This document shows positions 46,630 to 58,068 of a stretch of DNA of 64,000 nucleotides, in pieces. Made by a program: the position numbers and the translations under genes. Under the pieces are notes generated by a model. It ran no database searches and was not told where the DNA came from. It saw only the letters and a list, made by a program, of their open reading frames with translations. The stretch is from Entophlyctis helioformis (Eukaryota; Chytridiomycota; Chytridiomycetes; Chytridiales; Chytriomycetaceae), in the NCBI GenBank assembly GCA_025526915.1, contig JAHLKH010000117.1, forward strand, positions 21,361-85,360. The letters run 5' to 3'. How positions within the stretch are numbered: the stretch's first letter is position 1; each line of letters opens with the position of its first letter.

Positions 46630-48154
46630 TCAGTTGAAGGCGAGTGCGACGTTGCCAGAACCAGTCTTGGCATCAATCGTGCTTGGGTGGCCGCCATCCT
46701 GGCCATCGCCCACTCTGCCGCTCTTCTCGCTACCAGGCAGCCAGCCCCACCAGTTGCTGGATGTGCTTGAGTTGGAGTCGAGTGTTGCGGCGGATCCATT
46801 GACCTTGACATTGACAGTGCCAAGCTGCTCTTGGCCTTGAATGTACCCTTGTATCCAGGCGCCTGTGCAGGACAGTGGAATGGAAGCGATCAGCAATGTG
46901 ATTCAAGTATCCAGCCCGCCAACTGCTGCGTGGTACACTCACAACACTCAGCTTGACGTTGCCGGCACCAGATTCGGCGTTTGTGGCTGATCCCTGCGCA
47001 GGCTCGACAGCAAGATCAATGTTGCCAGCACCGGTCGTGGCAACCAGACTCGCGTATCCCTTGACGGTGGCGTGAACATTGCCCGCATCCGTAGCAAGGT
47101 TGACCGAGCCACCATGCACAGAAACCTCACTGGCGTCCACATTTCCGGCACGGGTCTTGATTGCGACACTTTCATCAACGAGCAGATTGCCAGCACTGAC
47201 GGTGCCAGCATTGGTCTTGATGCTCACGGTCTTGGCTGCCAGATGCCCGCCAACAGCAACCTTGGCAACACCGGCACCTGTGGCGATGTTGAGGCTTCCA
47301 AACACGACTGTCTCCGGCTGCGATTCCGAAGCAACGGGCTGGACAACGATGCTTCCATAACGCACGCTGACGTCCAGATCAAGGCCGGCAATGGAAGGCG
47401 GCTGATAGAAACCGATGGGAACCACGAGGTCGCCTGTGAGCTTAAACTTGACGTAGCGGCCTCGGTGGCTGGGGAGCGTGGCAGTCTCGATGGACAGCAT
47501 CGCCTTGCCGTCTTCAAACGATGTTTCGATCTTGGAGGCAGCAATCGGTGTGTCCTCTGAGTACTGGAGCGTGTACGAGAAGACGGCGGTTGCATTGGCA
47601 TCTGCTGCTGCTGCCTGACGCACCGTCACGTTGGCGGCCTGTGGCATGTGGATGTGGATGCCAACGCAGACGTCAGCCATTGCGGCTCAGAGACGGCATC
47701 GTGCACCAGACAGATTGCCAAGGGAACTCACAGCGTCACCACGAATGCCGATGGCGATGGATCTGGCCTTGGACCACTCGAACGAGTTGGACTCGATGGG
47801 ATGCATGGTGATGCTGGCATCGTCCCAGTTGTCGGTCCCACCGCCGTGGCCGTAGTGGCGATAGTGGGCCGCACGCGAGACCGAGTGCCACAGAAGCAGA
47901 CCCAGAATGGCCATCACGGCAGGCATCCAGAAGCTGCGCATCCTGCAGCGACGAGGGTGGACCGCCGCCGTGGGATGCGGAATGGCAACATGGCTGCAGG
48001 GTGCCTGCACGGGGACGCAGCAAGGGGCGGGATAGGCCTGTGCGGGGTAAGCCCACTGCGGCTGGCTGCTAATCGCAGCAGCAGGGTACAGGGCCGAGCC
48101 AGGGCCAGGCGCAGCAGCCAGCAGCGGGGCTCTCTCTCCCTTGGTGTCGCTCAT
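46630..48154 (-). CDS. Single-pass membrane protein with DUF4097-like beta-helix
   Basis: The start at 48154 gives MSDTKGERAPLL. A Pro/Ala/Tyr-rich cytoplasmic head of about 70 residues (QPQWAYPAQAYPAPC) is followed by a transmembrane segment (SFWMPAVMAILGLLLWHSV, about residues 77-95). An extracellular or lumenal domain follows after an intron (donor after GDA near 47731; next exon from about 47642): AANVTVRQAAAADANATAVF, then a repeating pattern of short beta strands with conserved Gly/Ala (GSLNIATGAGVAKVAVGGHL, AKTVSIKTNAGTVSAGNLL, SVAIKTRAGNVDASEVSVHG, SVNLATDAGNVHATVKG, GNIDLAVEP, GAGNVKLSV) like the DUF4097 adhesin-type beta-helix. A last exon (46896-46630) reads WIQGYIQGQEQLG...TGSGNVALAFN. 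Function unknown; cell-surface or organelle role is inferred. Confidence 0.65.
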
Positions 48155-48854
48155 GGCTGCAGTTGGTTGACGGTTGTTGGCTGAAGGTGGCCACGCAAGC
48201 ATTGACAGATCGTGGCATGCACGGGCGTACACGTGGCACAACCTGGCTGGTCCACGTTCAGTCTCCACTCGTCTGACGTGGCCGGCTTGGTCGCTGGCAC
48301 GGCAGCCATTGCCAGAGTCCTTGCATGCTCGCCAGTGCAGCAGGCCGGCAGGTTCAACAGCCAGCAGAACGCGTCTGAGTGTGCCGCATCCGTCGCATCC
48401 AGAGTGCATCCAGCGATATTGCTTGAGCGAGCTGGTCTCCTGACGTTTATCATCCTGCATGGCATCCAATCCAAGAAACAGTCTCCATGCGGCAATGCTG
48501 GAACAGGCGACGCAGCTTTTGGCCAGCCCGTCTGCGAACCTTTGAATACACCACTGTCTGCTAGACCACCTTGATCGTCTTGAGCGTCGCATCATCGTGG
48601 CCGTGACAGCTATGGATGCCTCATTTCAAGTGCTCTCAATGCACGCCCCACCAGCAATGGCATAGGCTCGTTGGCAACAATCCCACAGGGTCTCTGCCCT
48701 TCAGCACGCCGTTTTGTATGCCCAGAGTTCATGCTGGATCACCGCAAGCGACACTTGCAGCAAGTCCGCTCAACCCATCAGTCGAGTCCTGCATCAGCTC
48801 CGCACTGTATGCTGCCGCCAAGGACCAACCCCCACGCCAGCCACACTGTGCACG
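48155..48854. other. Intergenic region without clear gene
   Basis: About 700 bp between the membrane-protein start and the ankyrin gene. Open frames on both strands are Cys/His/Arg-rich with no conserved-looking pattern. Nothing is annotated. Confidence 0.5.
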
Positions 48855-50535
48855 ATGGCATGCCGTGTCGGTGCATGTCCCACATTCTCGTCGTTCAAGG
48901 CACTTGTTGGACGGTCGCGTCGAGTGGATCTTGTCCGGACAGCTACAAAGCGAGCAAGCGGCTGTGAGGATGCAGCTGAGGCGACGAAAGACAGCCAGGC
49001 AGCAGCAGCGGCAGCCAGCGACGAACAGCCGGCTGTGGTCGAGCAGACCGTTGGAGCGAGCGGCAACCAAGCCGTCGAGCCAGGGACAGCCAGGACAGCC
49101 AGCAGCAACGACCGCACAGCCAAGTGTGCCTCGCTATGTGGTGCCGCCAGCCACCGGCGACCTTGCATACGGCACAGCCACTGGGACGGCAAGCCCGCCG
49201 AGATCCACGCCATGATCCTCAAGCACGCCGGCCCGCTCACTCGCTTCCTGTGCGGACTGCTCGGCGACACGGACACACTCGACGAAGCGACCAAGCTGAA
49301 GCTGTGGATCGATGCGTTCAAGATCGACTGGCAGGGCGATCTGCGTCTACTGCCTGACGTTGAGTTGACGGCCGACAACGGACTGTTGCTCGCACACTCT
49401 CGCTCCATGTACCACCGTCTGTGCAAGCGCTTTCCTCAGTACACCGAGGGTCGCTATATAATGGAGGACGCACGCAAGGACATCCACAAGCTATCGTTCA
49501 CCGAAGCTCCTTGTGGCAACCACCGACTGGTTCTCATTCCCATGCGGCACGGCTGGTTCGATCTGGTCAAGTGTTCGAATCGAATCGCATTCGCTCGCAT
49601 GGCCATCCGCTTTGGATGCCTCGACATGCTCAAGCATCTTGACGACAAGTACAAGACGTTCCAACGCTGGATGGCCAAGCAAGATCCGAGAAGCTCGTAC
49701 TGGCGCGACATAGTTGATTCTGCAGCGCAATACGGACATCTCGATGTTGTGCAGTACCTGTTTGGTGCGGGTGTGACGGGATGCACGACATTGGCGATGG
49801 ATCGCGCTGCTAGAAACGGCCATCTGCATGTCGTCAAGTGGCTCCACGAGAATACGACGGAAGGATGCACGACTCGTGCCATGGATTACGCGGCTGCCAA
49901 CGGTCATCTGCAAGTCGTCAAGTGGCTTCACGAGAATCGGACGGAAGGATGCACGACTGCGGCGATGGACATGGCGGCTGCCAACGGTCATCTGCACGTC
50001 GTCAAGTGGCTGCATGCAACGGACGGAGGGATGCACGATAAAGGCGATGGATGGCGCAGCCACAGGGCCATCTGCCATTGTCATCTGGCTCCACGAGCAC
50101 AGGACGGAGGGATGCACAACAGAGGCAACGGTTATTGCTGCAGGAAATGGCAGCCTTGATGTCGTGCAGTGGCTCCACGAGACTCTTGGTCATGAGCTCA
50201 CGTCAGCAGCAGTCGATGCCGCCTTCACCGCGAGCCACATCGACGTCGTCAAGTACATGCTTTCCAAAGGCGGTCACGCATCATGGGTTGTCGTCAAGTT
50301 GGCAATCGCTTTCGTCAATATCAAGATGCTGCGATGCATGCTGGGTTCGGAATACGTGCTAACATCGACTCGCTCGAATTTACCAAGAATGCCGAAGTCG
50401 CCGATATTCTGCTTGCCGGCCTCACACTGGACCAGGCACAGGCCTGCTTGCAGAGGAAGATCAGAACATTACAACGAGGCCATCATTGAGCGGCTCAAGT
50501 CGAGAATCAAGGAACTGCGAAAGCTGCGCAAGTGA
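48855..50535 (+). pseudogene. Ankyrin-repeat gene broken by frameshifts
   Basis: The frame is open from about 48855 (MACRVGACPTFS) or, more safely, MILKHAGPLTRFLCGLLGDT at 49212. An N-terminal domain (DEATKLKLWIDAFKIDW; LLAHSRSMYHRLCKRFPQYT) leads into ankyrin repeats of about 28 residues from 49720: SAAQYGHLDVVQYLFGAG, AARNGHLHVVKWLHEN, TTEGCTTRAMDYAAANGHLQ, VVKWLHENRTEGCTTAAMD. Near 50015-50022 the repeat lacks 2 nt relative to its neighbours (CATGCAACGG against CACGAGAATCGG) and the frame shifts. The next frame continues RTEGCTTEATVIAAGNGSLD and SHIDVVKYML. A further shift near 50345 moves the sensible sequence (IDSLEFTKNAEVADILLAGL), and a third near 50465 returns it (NEAIIERLKSRIKELRKLRK, stop 50533-50535). 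Repeats of this WLHENRTEGCT type are common in expanded families of amoebae, oomycetes and giant viruses. Confidence 0.7.
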
Positions 50536-51149
50536 TCAATGGATAGCCGCGACTCGCTGTTGGAATGAATGCGTGATTGGCGCACTTGTCGACACCAACC
50601 GCCATCTGCCACTGGCCTGTCCATACCGCGTCGACTTGCACCGCGACTGCCAATGCTGCATGCGGCCTTGTGCGGATTGTCCCATGGCCGGCAGACATTG
50701 ATTTACAGATGCCATGGCGAGGCACCGCCTGCACATGCCGAGAGCAGGAAACCGTGCGTATACGACAGCGGTTGTTCCCCCGCCATGCAGAGATCCGGGC
50801 GAGTATGCGCCGCCGCTTACATGAGCATTCCCACTGCGGCAGCGTACTGCAAGACCGTCTCTTGAGGCTTCGGCTCCAGACGCTTGACCAAGACCAGCGA
50901 CGAATCGTACGGCAGAGAGACAGGGGACGAGCCAGTCATGCTAAACCCGTTCAATCATCTCTTCCTGGTATGACCGCTGGCTCACACACAGCTTGTTTGC
51001 GTGCCGGCTCCGAGTGATTGTGACGCCCCCCAATAATTGCTCAGCTCGCCCATATCCGGCATCTCAGATCCGGCATCTCAAACTGACCAGCCAGCTCCGC
51101 CTGGACTTGCTGGACGTCCGAGAGCCGAGCCACCATGATCAGATGGCCG
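50536..51149. other. Intergenic region without clear gene
   Basis: About 600 bp between the ankyrin gene and the retrotransposon remnant. No conserved frame or RNA gene is recognised. Confidence 0.5.
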
Positions 51150-52110
51150 TCCACGAAGGCAACCACGTTCACGTGCTGGCCGTCTGTAGACCATGCGAGA
51201 GAAGAAGATGCACCGCTCGTTGTGCGACTTCCTGAAGCCCAGGCTGAGAACAGCGTCCACTGACGTGTTGTACCAATGCAGAGGTGACTGGCTCAGGCCG
51301 TAGAGAGCTCGCAGCAGACACCAGACGCGGCCATCCTGCTGTGGCAGACCAGGCGGGACTGCCACATACGCCTGCTCCTGCATGGGAGCACTCAGGAACG
51401 CCGTCTTGACATCCATCTGGTGGACCTCCCAGCCACGAGCCGCTGCAATGGAGAGCATCCTATGCATGTCGGGCATGGAAACGGCGGACGCGTGCGTCTC
51501 AACAATCCTGGCTGCATGAAACTGCGGGCAAAACCAAGGCACGCCTTGAAGGTCGCCAGCCAGCCGTCCTTGCCCGGCTTGACCGAGAACACCCACTTGA
51601 CGCCGACAATCCTGTGCCCTGACGGCCGAGAGACATGACGAAACACGCCCTTGGCCATTGAGCGAGCGCCAAGACTCTGCGGTCAAGAGGCCCGAGGTCT
51701 TTGGGCAGTCAGCGAGCCTGGCTGGCACGCGGAAGAAGACAGGCATCAGCGCAAGCGGCTCGGCGTGTCGCGAGAGAAGAAGCGTGTGGGGGAACGGCGG
51801 GCATCGGCGTGGAACGCGTGACATTGCAGGACTTGCTGAGTGGTCACGTGGCCCAACGACAGGCAGATCAGCAAGCCGCGAGACAAGCTTCCTTCTCAAG
51901 GGCAGCTTTCCAGAACGGCCAGGACTGCGGCTGTTGCGGCTGTGCGAGAGTCGAGGGGATCGTGTTGCGGGCGTCTTGGCTCTTGGCCCTCGGGAAAGCC
52001 AAGCCCAGCTTGTCGGAAGCCAGGGCATCCAGGGCATCCAGGGCATTCAGCTCGGTCTCGCCCACCGCATCGTCAATGGCGCGCTCGCCCGCCGGACCTT
52101 CAGCGGCCAC
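51150..52110 (-). mobile_element. Decayed Ty1/copia retrotransposon pol (reverse transcriptase) remnant
   Basis: On the minus strand, copia RT landmarks appear in successive frames: a linker ending QSWPFWKAALEKE (about 51900), then GHRIVGVKWVFSVKPGKDGW (about 51590-51540). After a frame change come SIAAARGWEVHQMDVKTAFL, YVAVPPGLPQQDGRVWCLLR, ALYGLSQSPLHWYNTSVDAV and LSLGFRKSHNERCIFFS (about 51470-51190). The YVDD box is not found in frame just beyond. Missing protease, integrase and RNase H, plus at least one frameshift, make this a dead fragment. The segment 52110-52760 may hold more eroded pol sequence (an AHLRAFGVPG-like piece near 52590) but I cannot support it firmly. No LTRs were found by eye. 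Confidence 0.75.
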
Positions 52111-52911
52111 AGCACGCTGACGGCCATCCGCAGAGGCCGATGCAAAAGTCCCATCCCGCTCGCCAGTGGTAGACTGCCGTGCTGACTGACGAATCTCTGC
52201 AGTCGCAGCAGGAGTAGCAGCGGGCAGTGGGCACCAACCGGAAGCCTCAGCCGGAAGCCTCGGTATCAGTCAGAACGGGCGGCACAGCAGCGGCTGGCAC
52301 GTCCTCAACGACCGGACCAAAGGACATCGCGTCAATGTGAGAGTCCGCTCGATCGCCGCGTGCTCCTCGACCGACAGCTCGTCCTGGCGAGTCCGGCTTT
52401 CGTTGGTCTGTGCCTCGCACCTTTCGACCGCGTCGATCACTTGGCAGGGTCCCAAGGCAGATGCGTCCCATCCGCCAGAGTGGTGCGCACCATGCGACAC
52501 TGCGACACTGCGCTCAATCTCGCTCGTGATGACGACGTCCTTGTGGTCGACGCCAGGAACGCCAAATGCGCGCAGATGAGCCACACCACCACCAGGCACT
52601 CGCAGCGAGCCACTGCACTTGGGCTGCTTGCTGTTGTGCCTTGATTGGCAGCCAAGTCGCGGCCCATTCCACACATCTGTGTCGCTTCTCAAACACGCAC
52701 TGGGTAGATGGATATGTATTCCTGATCGGCGTCGCCAAGATGGCATCTCACAAGAGAAACGGCGATGGGAATGGAGGGGAGGGGGAAGGGGGTAGTGTCG
52801 ACGTGCACAATATGAAGAGGGAATGAAAAGAAAGTCAAGTGGAACTGCATCGACGAGCGCATGAGAGGCCAGTGGATCGTGAGATGTGCAGAGTGTGCAG
52901 TCTTGTCTTGC
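52111..52911. other. Eroded sequence between the copia remnant and cyclin gene
   Basis: About 800 bp. Minus-strand frames (52270-52746) have faint copia-like composition but no reliable motif. The rest shows nothing recognisable. Confidence 0.4.
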
Positions 52912-55117
52912 TTATCCGTTACCAAAGTCGTCTTGTTCGTCATCCTGCACGTATTCTGGGTCGATCTCGAATGGATAGACTTGTCTGTACAGAATGTTGA
53001 TAGGGGCATGTCCAAGGACGCTCTGTTGGTCGTTCAACACAGTCCGACGCGCGTTGACGAGCTTGGTGATGCGGGAGATGCTGAATCGGTCCATGAATAT
53101 GACGCACTCTACCAACTCGACCAAGGTGAATCCAGTAACCAGCTGAACGTCGTCCGGGTAGCGTGGAACCTCTGCAAAACGTGTGCACATCACGGTCAGC
53201 CACAGCAACAGTCAAAGAAGAGTCTGCATGAACACGAGCAGGCAAGATCTGTGATGGTGAGACATACCAAACAAAGATCCACGGGTCATGACCGCGAGGT
53301 AGAATGCAGACGAAGCCAGTTGGCTGTTTGAAAACTTGAGCGACTCAACGTCGCAGACCGCGTGATCCAGGAGCGACGCCGCCTGTGAAAAGAACTCCGA
53401 GTTGATGTATCGGTGCCAGTTCATGTCGAATTCGGCAAACGCGACTCGCCTCTTGCAGGCATCGAGCATCCTGTACCGCTCGAAGCATCCCCACAGGTAG
53501 TCGATTGCCAAAGGAATCAGCAGATCACCACCCAAAAGCTGCACAGATGTTCCATGCAATGTCAGCGACTGGCGATGCAGAGTAGCACTCAAGTGACCAA
53601 ACAGCAGCAGAGCAAAGCATGGGATGGCTTACAGTCACAAGCCTGGCTTCGAAACGGGCAAACTGCGTGGAGAGATCAGCCAGCCACTGTGCTCTGTCGG
53701 CGTCCGTCGTGGGGTCATCGAGGGCAGCCTCAACAAAAGCAGACAGCTCCGGATGACCGTCACTTTCCTGTGCACAGCAGCCACACGTCAGCATGGGATT
53801 GGACAGATATGGAGAAACAGACGGCCAAGGATGATGAGCGCAGGATCCCCACCTCGATCTTTGCAGCCTTGAATAAACAGAATGCCGCTAGCATCTGAAA
53901 ATCAGCCGGCGTCATTTTGAGAGTTAGACGTGCCATGCATACGTCCAAGTAGTTGACCGCCATGTGGAACGTGCTGCGCTGGAGCGCGTACTCGTTCGAG
54001 ACCTCGCACATCCAGGTTGTCATGACCTTGCGGTGATCTGTGTTGATCTCGCCGCTGTACACCTTCTGATCTCGGCACCCTGACAAGAGGAGATGCTCCC
54101 GCCTGATATTATCCTGCCATTTGTCAATGTAGTCGCCCACAATGGAAGCTGGGTCGCCCTGTAGTAGTAGGATGGAGACGCATTTCGGCAGCATGATGGT
54201 CAGAACAGGATGCCTAGATAGAAAACAACGCGTGCATGGACAGCATGTTCGCCAAGCATGCATACCTGTGACCACGCCATGAGCTTGTCCGCCATCTTCG
54301 CTGCGCATGCCAATGCAGGCGAGCCGGTCTCCTCCTCGGCCGCCTCATGCTTGGCCGCGATACTCATGTAAGCATCGCGGGCAGCAGTGGCAGCCAAGGT
54401 AGCAGGCGAAGCGGCAGCAGTGGGGGCAGCGGCGATAGTGGCGGTAAAGGCGGCGGCAGGGGCGGTAAAGGCGGCGGCAGGGGCGGTAGGCGCGGGAGTG
54501 GTGGCCGCGGCGAGAGAGGTGGCAGTAGTGGCGGGAGCGGGGGTGGTGGGGGCAGCCAGCGCGTCTGTCCGCGTGCGCTTGGGGCTGGCTTGAACGCTTT
54601 CCTCTTCGCGCGCCTTACGCTTGGCCTCGATCATCGTGGGAGTTTCGTGGGCAGCGAGGGTGGCAGGGGCGGGAGTGACGGCAGCGGTGGCGACAGAGAT
54701 GGCATCGGTGGCAGCAACGGCAGCCGTGGCAGCGATGACGGCGGTTTGGGCAGGGGTAGCGACGGCAGCGACGGAAGCGGTTCCAGCAGAGGCAGCGGCA
54801 GCGGCGGGGGCGATGGGAGCAGCCGGCGCGCCTGTCCGCGTGCGTTTGCGGGCGTCTTGCTTGTCATCATCATCGTCATCGTCATCTGGCCAGCGCTTGG
54901 CCGCAGCTCTTTTCAGAGGCATGCAGGCAGCAGCGGCAGTGGTGGCAGTGGTGGCAGCGGCGGCAGAAGTGGTAGCGTCGGCAGCGTTGGCAGAAGTGGT
55001 AGCGTTGGCAGCGTTGGCAGTAGTGACAGCGTTGGCAGCAGCAGCAGCAGCGGCGGCGGCGGCGGCGGCAGCAGCAGCTGTTGCAAGCCGGCGGGTCTGG
55101 CTGCGGGTTGCAACCAT
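52912..55117 (-). CDS. Cyclin-box protein with Ala/Thr-rich N-terminus
   Basis: The start at 55117 gives MVATRSQTRRLATAAAA. The first 280 residues are almost all Ala, Thr, Pro and Ser, with two basic patches (KRTRTG / PKRTRTDALAAP) and a D-run. After an intron near 54210-54240 the cyclin N-box follows: VGDYIDKWQDNIRREHLL, TDHRKVMTTWMCEVSNEYAL, STFHMAVNYLDVCMARL, PADFQMLAAFCLFKAAKIE. The second cyclin fold reads LLIPLAIDYLWGCFERYRML, FNMNWHRYIN-like, SQAASLLDHAVCDVESLKFS, NSQLASSAFYLAVMTRGS. It ends VQDDEQDDFGNG with TAA at 52914-52912. The MTTWMCEV box with following Lys/Glu pairs fits A/B/E-type cyclins. A 70-residue insertion between the two folds is unusual. CDK partner unknown. Confidence 0.78.
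54880..55085. repeat. Imperfect triplet repeat coding Ala/Thr runs
   Basis: Long GCN/AGCN-type imperfect repeats (GGCAGCAGCAGCAGCGGCGG-like on the plus strand) in the first exon of the cyclin gene. They also create long but meaningless Gly/Ser open frames on the plus strand. Confidence 0.7.
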
Positions 55118-57329
55118 GCCGCCAGCGATGTTGGGATGGTGGCGAGGAGCGGCAAGAGCCCTGTGTTGACGTACGGAGCGGGGTGGCTCGTGTGTCTGTG
55201 CGTGCGACACACGCGGATGGCGCCACTGGATGGCTCCGCTCGGCTTATGTTATCAAGCCTGCTCCGGCGCGTGCTGGGCGTGCTGGGCGTGCTGTTGATG
55301 CGCATCTGGATCTGCATCTGTTTTGCGACTCGCCGCAAGTGCCATCCAGATGAGAAGACAAAAGGGCCACCGAGACGGGCCACCGAGGCGGGCAGCCCAG
55401 ATGAGAAGACGAGGGGTGGCGGCTGTGCGTGGCTTGTGTTGGTGCTCGTGTTGGTGCTCGTGTTGGTGCTGGCTGCGTGCCGTGCTTCCGTCGTGCCGTG
55501 CTTCCGTCGTGCCGTGCTACCGTCTTGCTTCCGTCTTGCTTCCGTCTTGCTTCGTGTTCTGGCTTGGATCTCAGGTGCAGGCAACGACGTGCAGCAGAAA
55601 CGACGTGCAGCAGCCATCGATGGCGTGCCCAGGCCAAGGGAAGCAGGGCAGCAGCCAGCGGGGTCTCGAGGCCACTGCCCTGCTCGCCTTGAGCTCGCCC
55701 GGGTGCGGCGGGCCGCGGTCTTGCTCGGTGCCCAGGTGAGCGAGTCCAGCCGGCTTGGCTCGTGTGGCCCAGTGCCGGTTTCGCAGACAACGGGGCGGCT
55801 GCTGGCGGATCGGCCCGTGAGACGCACAGAGGGCCGCTGGTCCGTCCGTCGCATGCTCGCATGCTTGCATGTGTGCGCGGGTTGTGCGCGAGCTGTGAGC
55901 GGGCTGTGCGTGCACGGGCCGTCCCAATGCACCTGCACAGCAGGCTGGCCAGCGAGCGTCGTCATCGTTGTTGTCGTTGTTGTTGTCGTCGTCGTTGCGT
56001 CCATGCTCTTGTCCTGCGTGCGATTCTGACTGGCCCGAGCATGTGCTGCTTGCCAGCGGCTCTGGATGGCAGCCTGGCTCGTGTGGGCGGCTGTTCACAC
56101 ATTGGCTGCTCACACACTGGCTGTGTGCCACGGCCTGCCACTGACGTCGATCCGCACGCTAACCACGCTCGGCCCACACTGACGCAGGTGCTGACGGTGC
56201 TGACCGAAGCGAGCCGCTGAACCCCAAGGCGCAACGTGACGCGACGCGGCTCGCTCGTGCTTGTGCTTGCTGCTGGTGCTTGCTGCTCAAGAGATCCAAT
56301 AACCAGGCGGCGTTTGCAGTCGTGATTGCCCCATGGAGCGCACCTGTCTGCCATCGCAGGGCGGGGCGGGTCTGGGTTGAGATCGGCTGCCATTGCGGAT
56401 TGCATGGGGCCGCACTCGGTGCTGCCAAAGGGTACTTGCACGGCTGCGAGCCAACGGACCGACTGACCGACTGGCCGACTGACCGACCGTCCGACCAGCC
56501 TGCCCACAATCGACAGGCCAGAATCGCGCGTTTCGCCGTGGATGTGACCCCAGGAGTGAGTTTGGTATGGTCGCAGGTGTCTGGGATGCGACAGGCTGAC
56601 AGGCTCACAGGCCGAAAGAAGGCTGCAGAGGCAAGTCGCTGTATGCTCTGGAGGCATGTGCTGTCAAGGGACGGTCAAGGCGGAGGTGTTGTTTGCGATC
56701 CCGATCAGGCAAGCAGACGGGCGGCCGAGCGGCTGGATGGCTGGGCGGCTGGATGGCTGGATGGCTGGGCGGCTGGGCGGCTGGGCAGCTGGGCATGGTC
56801 GCTGCCCCTCAAGTTCCAGAGTGGCCGGGTGCACAAGGAGCGAGTGCCGCACTACAGACTTGCTTGCGTGGGCAGACGTTTTGGAAGCAGCGGCGGCAGC
56901 GGAGGCTGTCTGTTTGTGTTGGTGTGGCTGCAACCAAAGGACGCTGGCGGTATGCATGCGCTCACTTGCCTGTGTGTGGTTGTGTGCTGCACAGACTGCC
57001 GCTGGGTCACTCGCCTTCTCGCTCTCTCGCTCTCTCGCTCTGCCGGCACAGCTGCGGTGCACAGGCGCTGTGCACAGGTCCTGGCTGCATCTGAGCCTTG
57101 CGCCGCATTGCTGCTGCGGCTGGTTTCTGTCGCGCAAGCCAAGATCGCATCGAATGCCGGTGGATGTTTTGTGGATCGCATCTGGCTGGCCGCTTGCTGT
57201 TCTCCTGCATGCCCTCTGCCGACGATGGCCGGAGAGAGGGATGGTTGGAGCGGCAGATGAATGAACAAACGAACGGTCGAATGCCAAGCAGCAGCAGCAG
57301 GTACATTGCCCATTGCGCTCTGCATTATA
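55118..57329. other. Low-complexity region without a supported gene
   Basis: About 2.2 kb. It includes short minisatellites: GTGTTGGTGCTC units at about 55435-55470, CCGTGCTTCCGTCGTG units at about 55485-55560, GTTGTTGTCGT runs at about 55965-55995, CTGACCGACTGGC units at about 56455-56500, and GGCTGGATGGCTGGGC units at about 56725-56790. Open frames are Arg/Cys/Gly-rich on both strands, without domain patterns. Confidence 0.55.
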
Positions 57330-58060
57330 GGTGATGCCAAAGTTCATTCCAAGAAGATTCCCAGTCCCCAAGACACTAGATGCCATACCCTTTCGAGCTT
57401 TAGGCCGTGCGTAGATCCCTCAGTTATGTCATCCCCCTGGTCCGACACGTCCATGGTGATGTATCCATAAAGTACGCTGGAACACACCATGGGCCGCCTG
57501 AAGAAATGCGCACATTCGCGAAGTGGCGAGTGGACGCACGTCTCCAGGTGCATTGACTTGCTGCCGTTCACCACAGAGCCAAGACTCTGTGATGTCCGCA
57601 ACACCGGATAGAACTCCTCTGCCGAGGAGCGTTATGTACACTTGGTCGATTCTTGTAGATACTCGGATGGTCCTAAACGTAGCCAGAAGATCGTCGTCAT
57701 AGCCGAGCGCGGCGAGAGCGGCGGGATCGTTGGATTCGGGGAGTTTGTGTTCGATGGCTTCCGAGATCTGGGCAATGAATGGGGCGAGATTGGCGTCGTC
57801 GCGTTGGATGGCGAGGCCGGTGTAGCTGACTACAAAGTGAGCCCATTCGTGGGTGCCGTTCAGGCTCTGGTTGCAGAGGATGCAGTAGCCGTCGGTGAAG
57901 GGGTGGTTGGCGGCGAGGAGGTTGAGGCGGAGGGCGAACTTGAGCGTCCACAGGCCGTCGATCCGGGCAAGCAGCAGAGTGCGGACGCCATCGGCAAGGT
58001 CATAGCCGAAGCAAGGGGAGTTGGCGAAGCTGATGTCTGTGAACTGGCGGGCGAAGAGGC
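57330..58060 (-). mobile_element. 5'-truncated non-LTR retrotransposon copy 1 (3' end)
   Basis: The minus strand encodes a LINE-type ORF2 C-terminus: ARQFTDISFANSPCFGYDLA, LARIDGLWTLKFALRLNLLA, and a Cys-His knuckle CILCNQSLNGTHEWAHFVV, then DPAALAALGYDDDLLATFR. It is 739 bp out of register with an almost identical copy starting at 58069. Differences are small: a 6-nt indel near 57520 and scattered substitutions. The 5' end is cut at 58060 next to a T7 run (58061-58067), which is the A-tail of copy 2 on the minus strand. Its own 3' end falls at about 57330, bordering ATTATAG. Confidence 0.72.
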
Positions 58061-58068
58061 TTTTTTTA

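Noticed and set aside
52270..52746. Copia integrase region
   Set aside because: Only faint resemblance and composition; no HHCC or DDE motif could be identified.
54347..56029. 560-codon plus-strand open frame rich in Gly and Ser
   Set aside because: It is the antisense shadow of the Ala/Thr triplet-repeat exon of the cyclin gene and continues into minisatellite DNA; no domain pattern.
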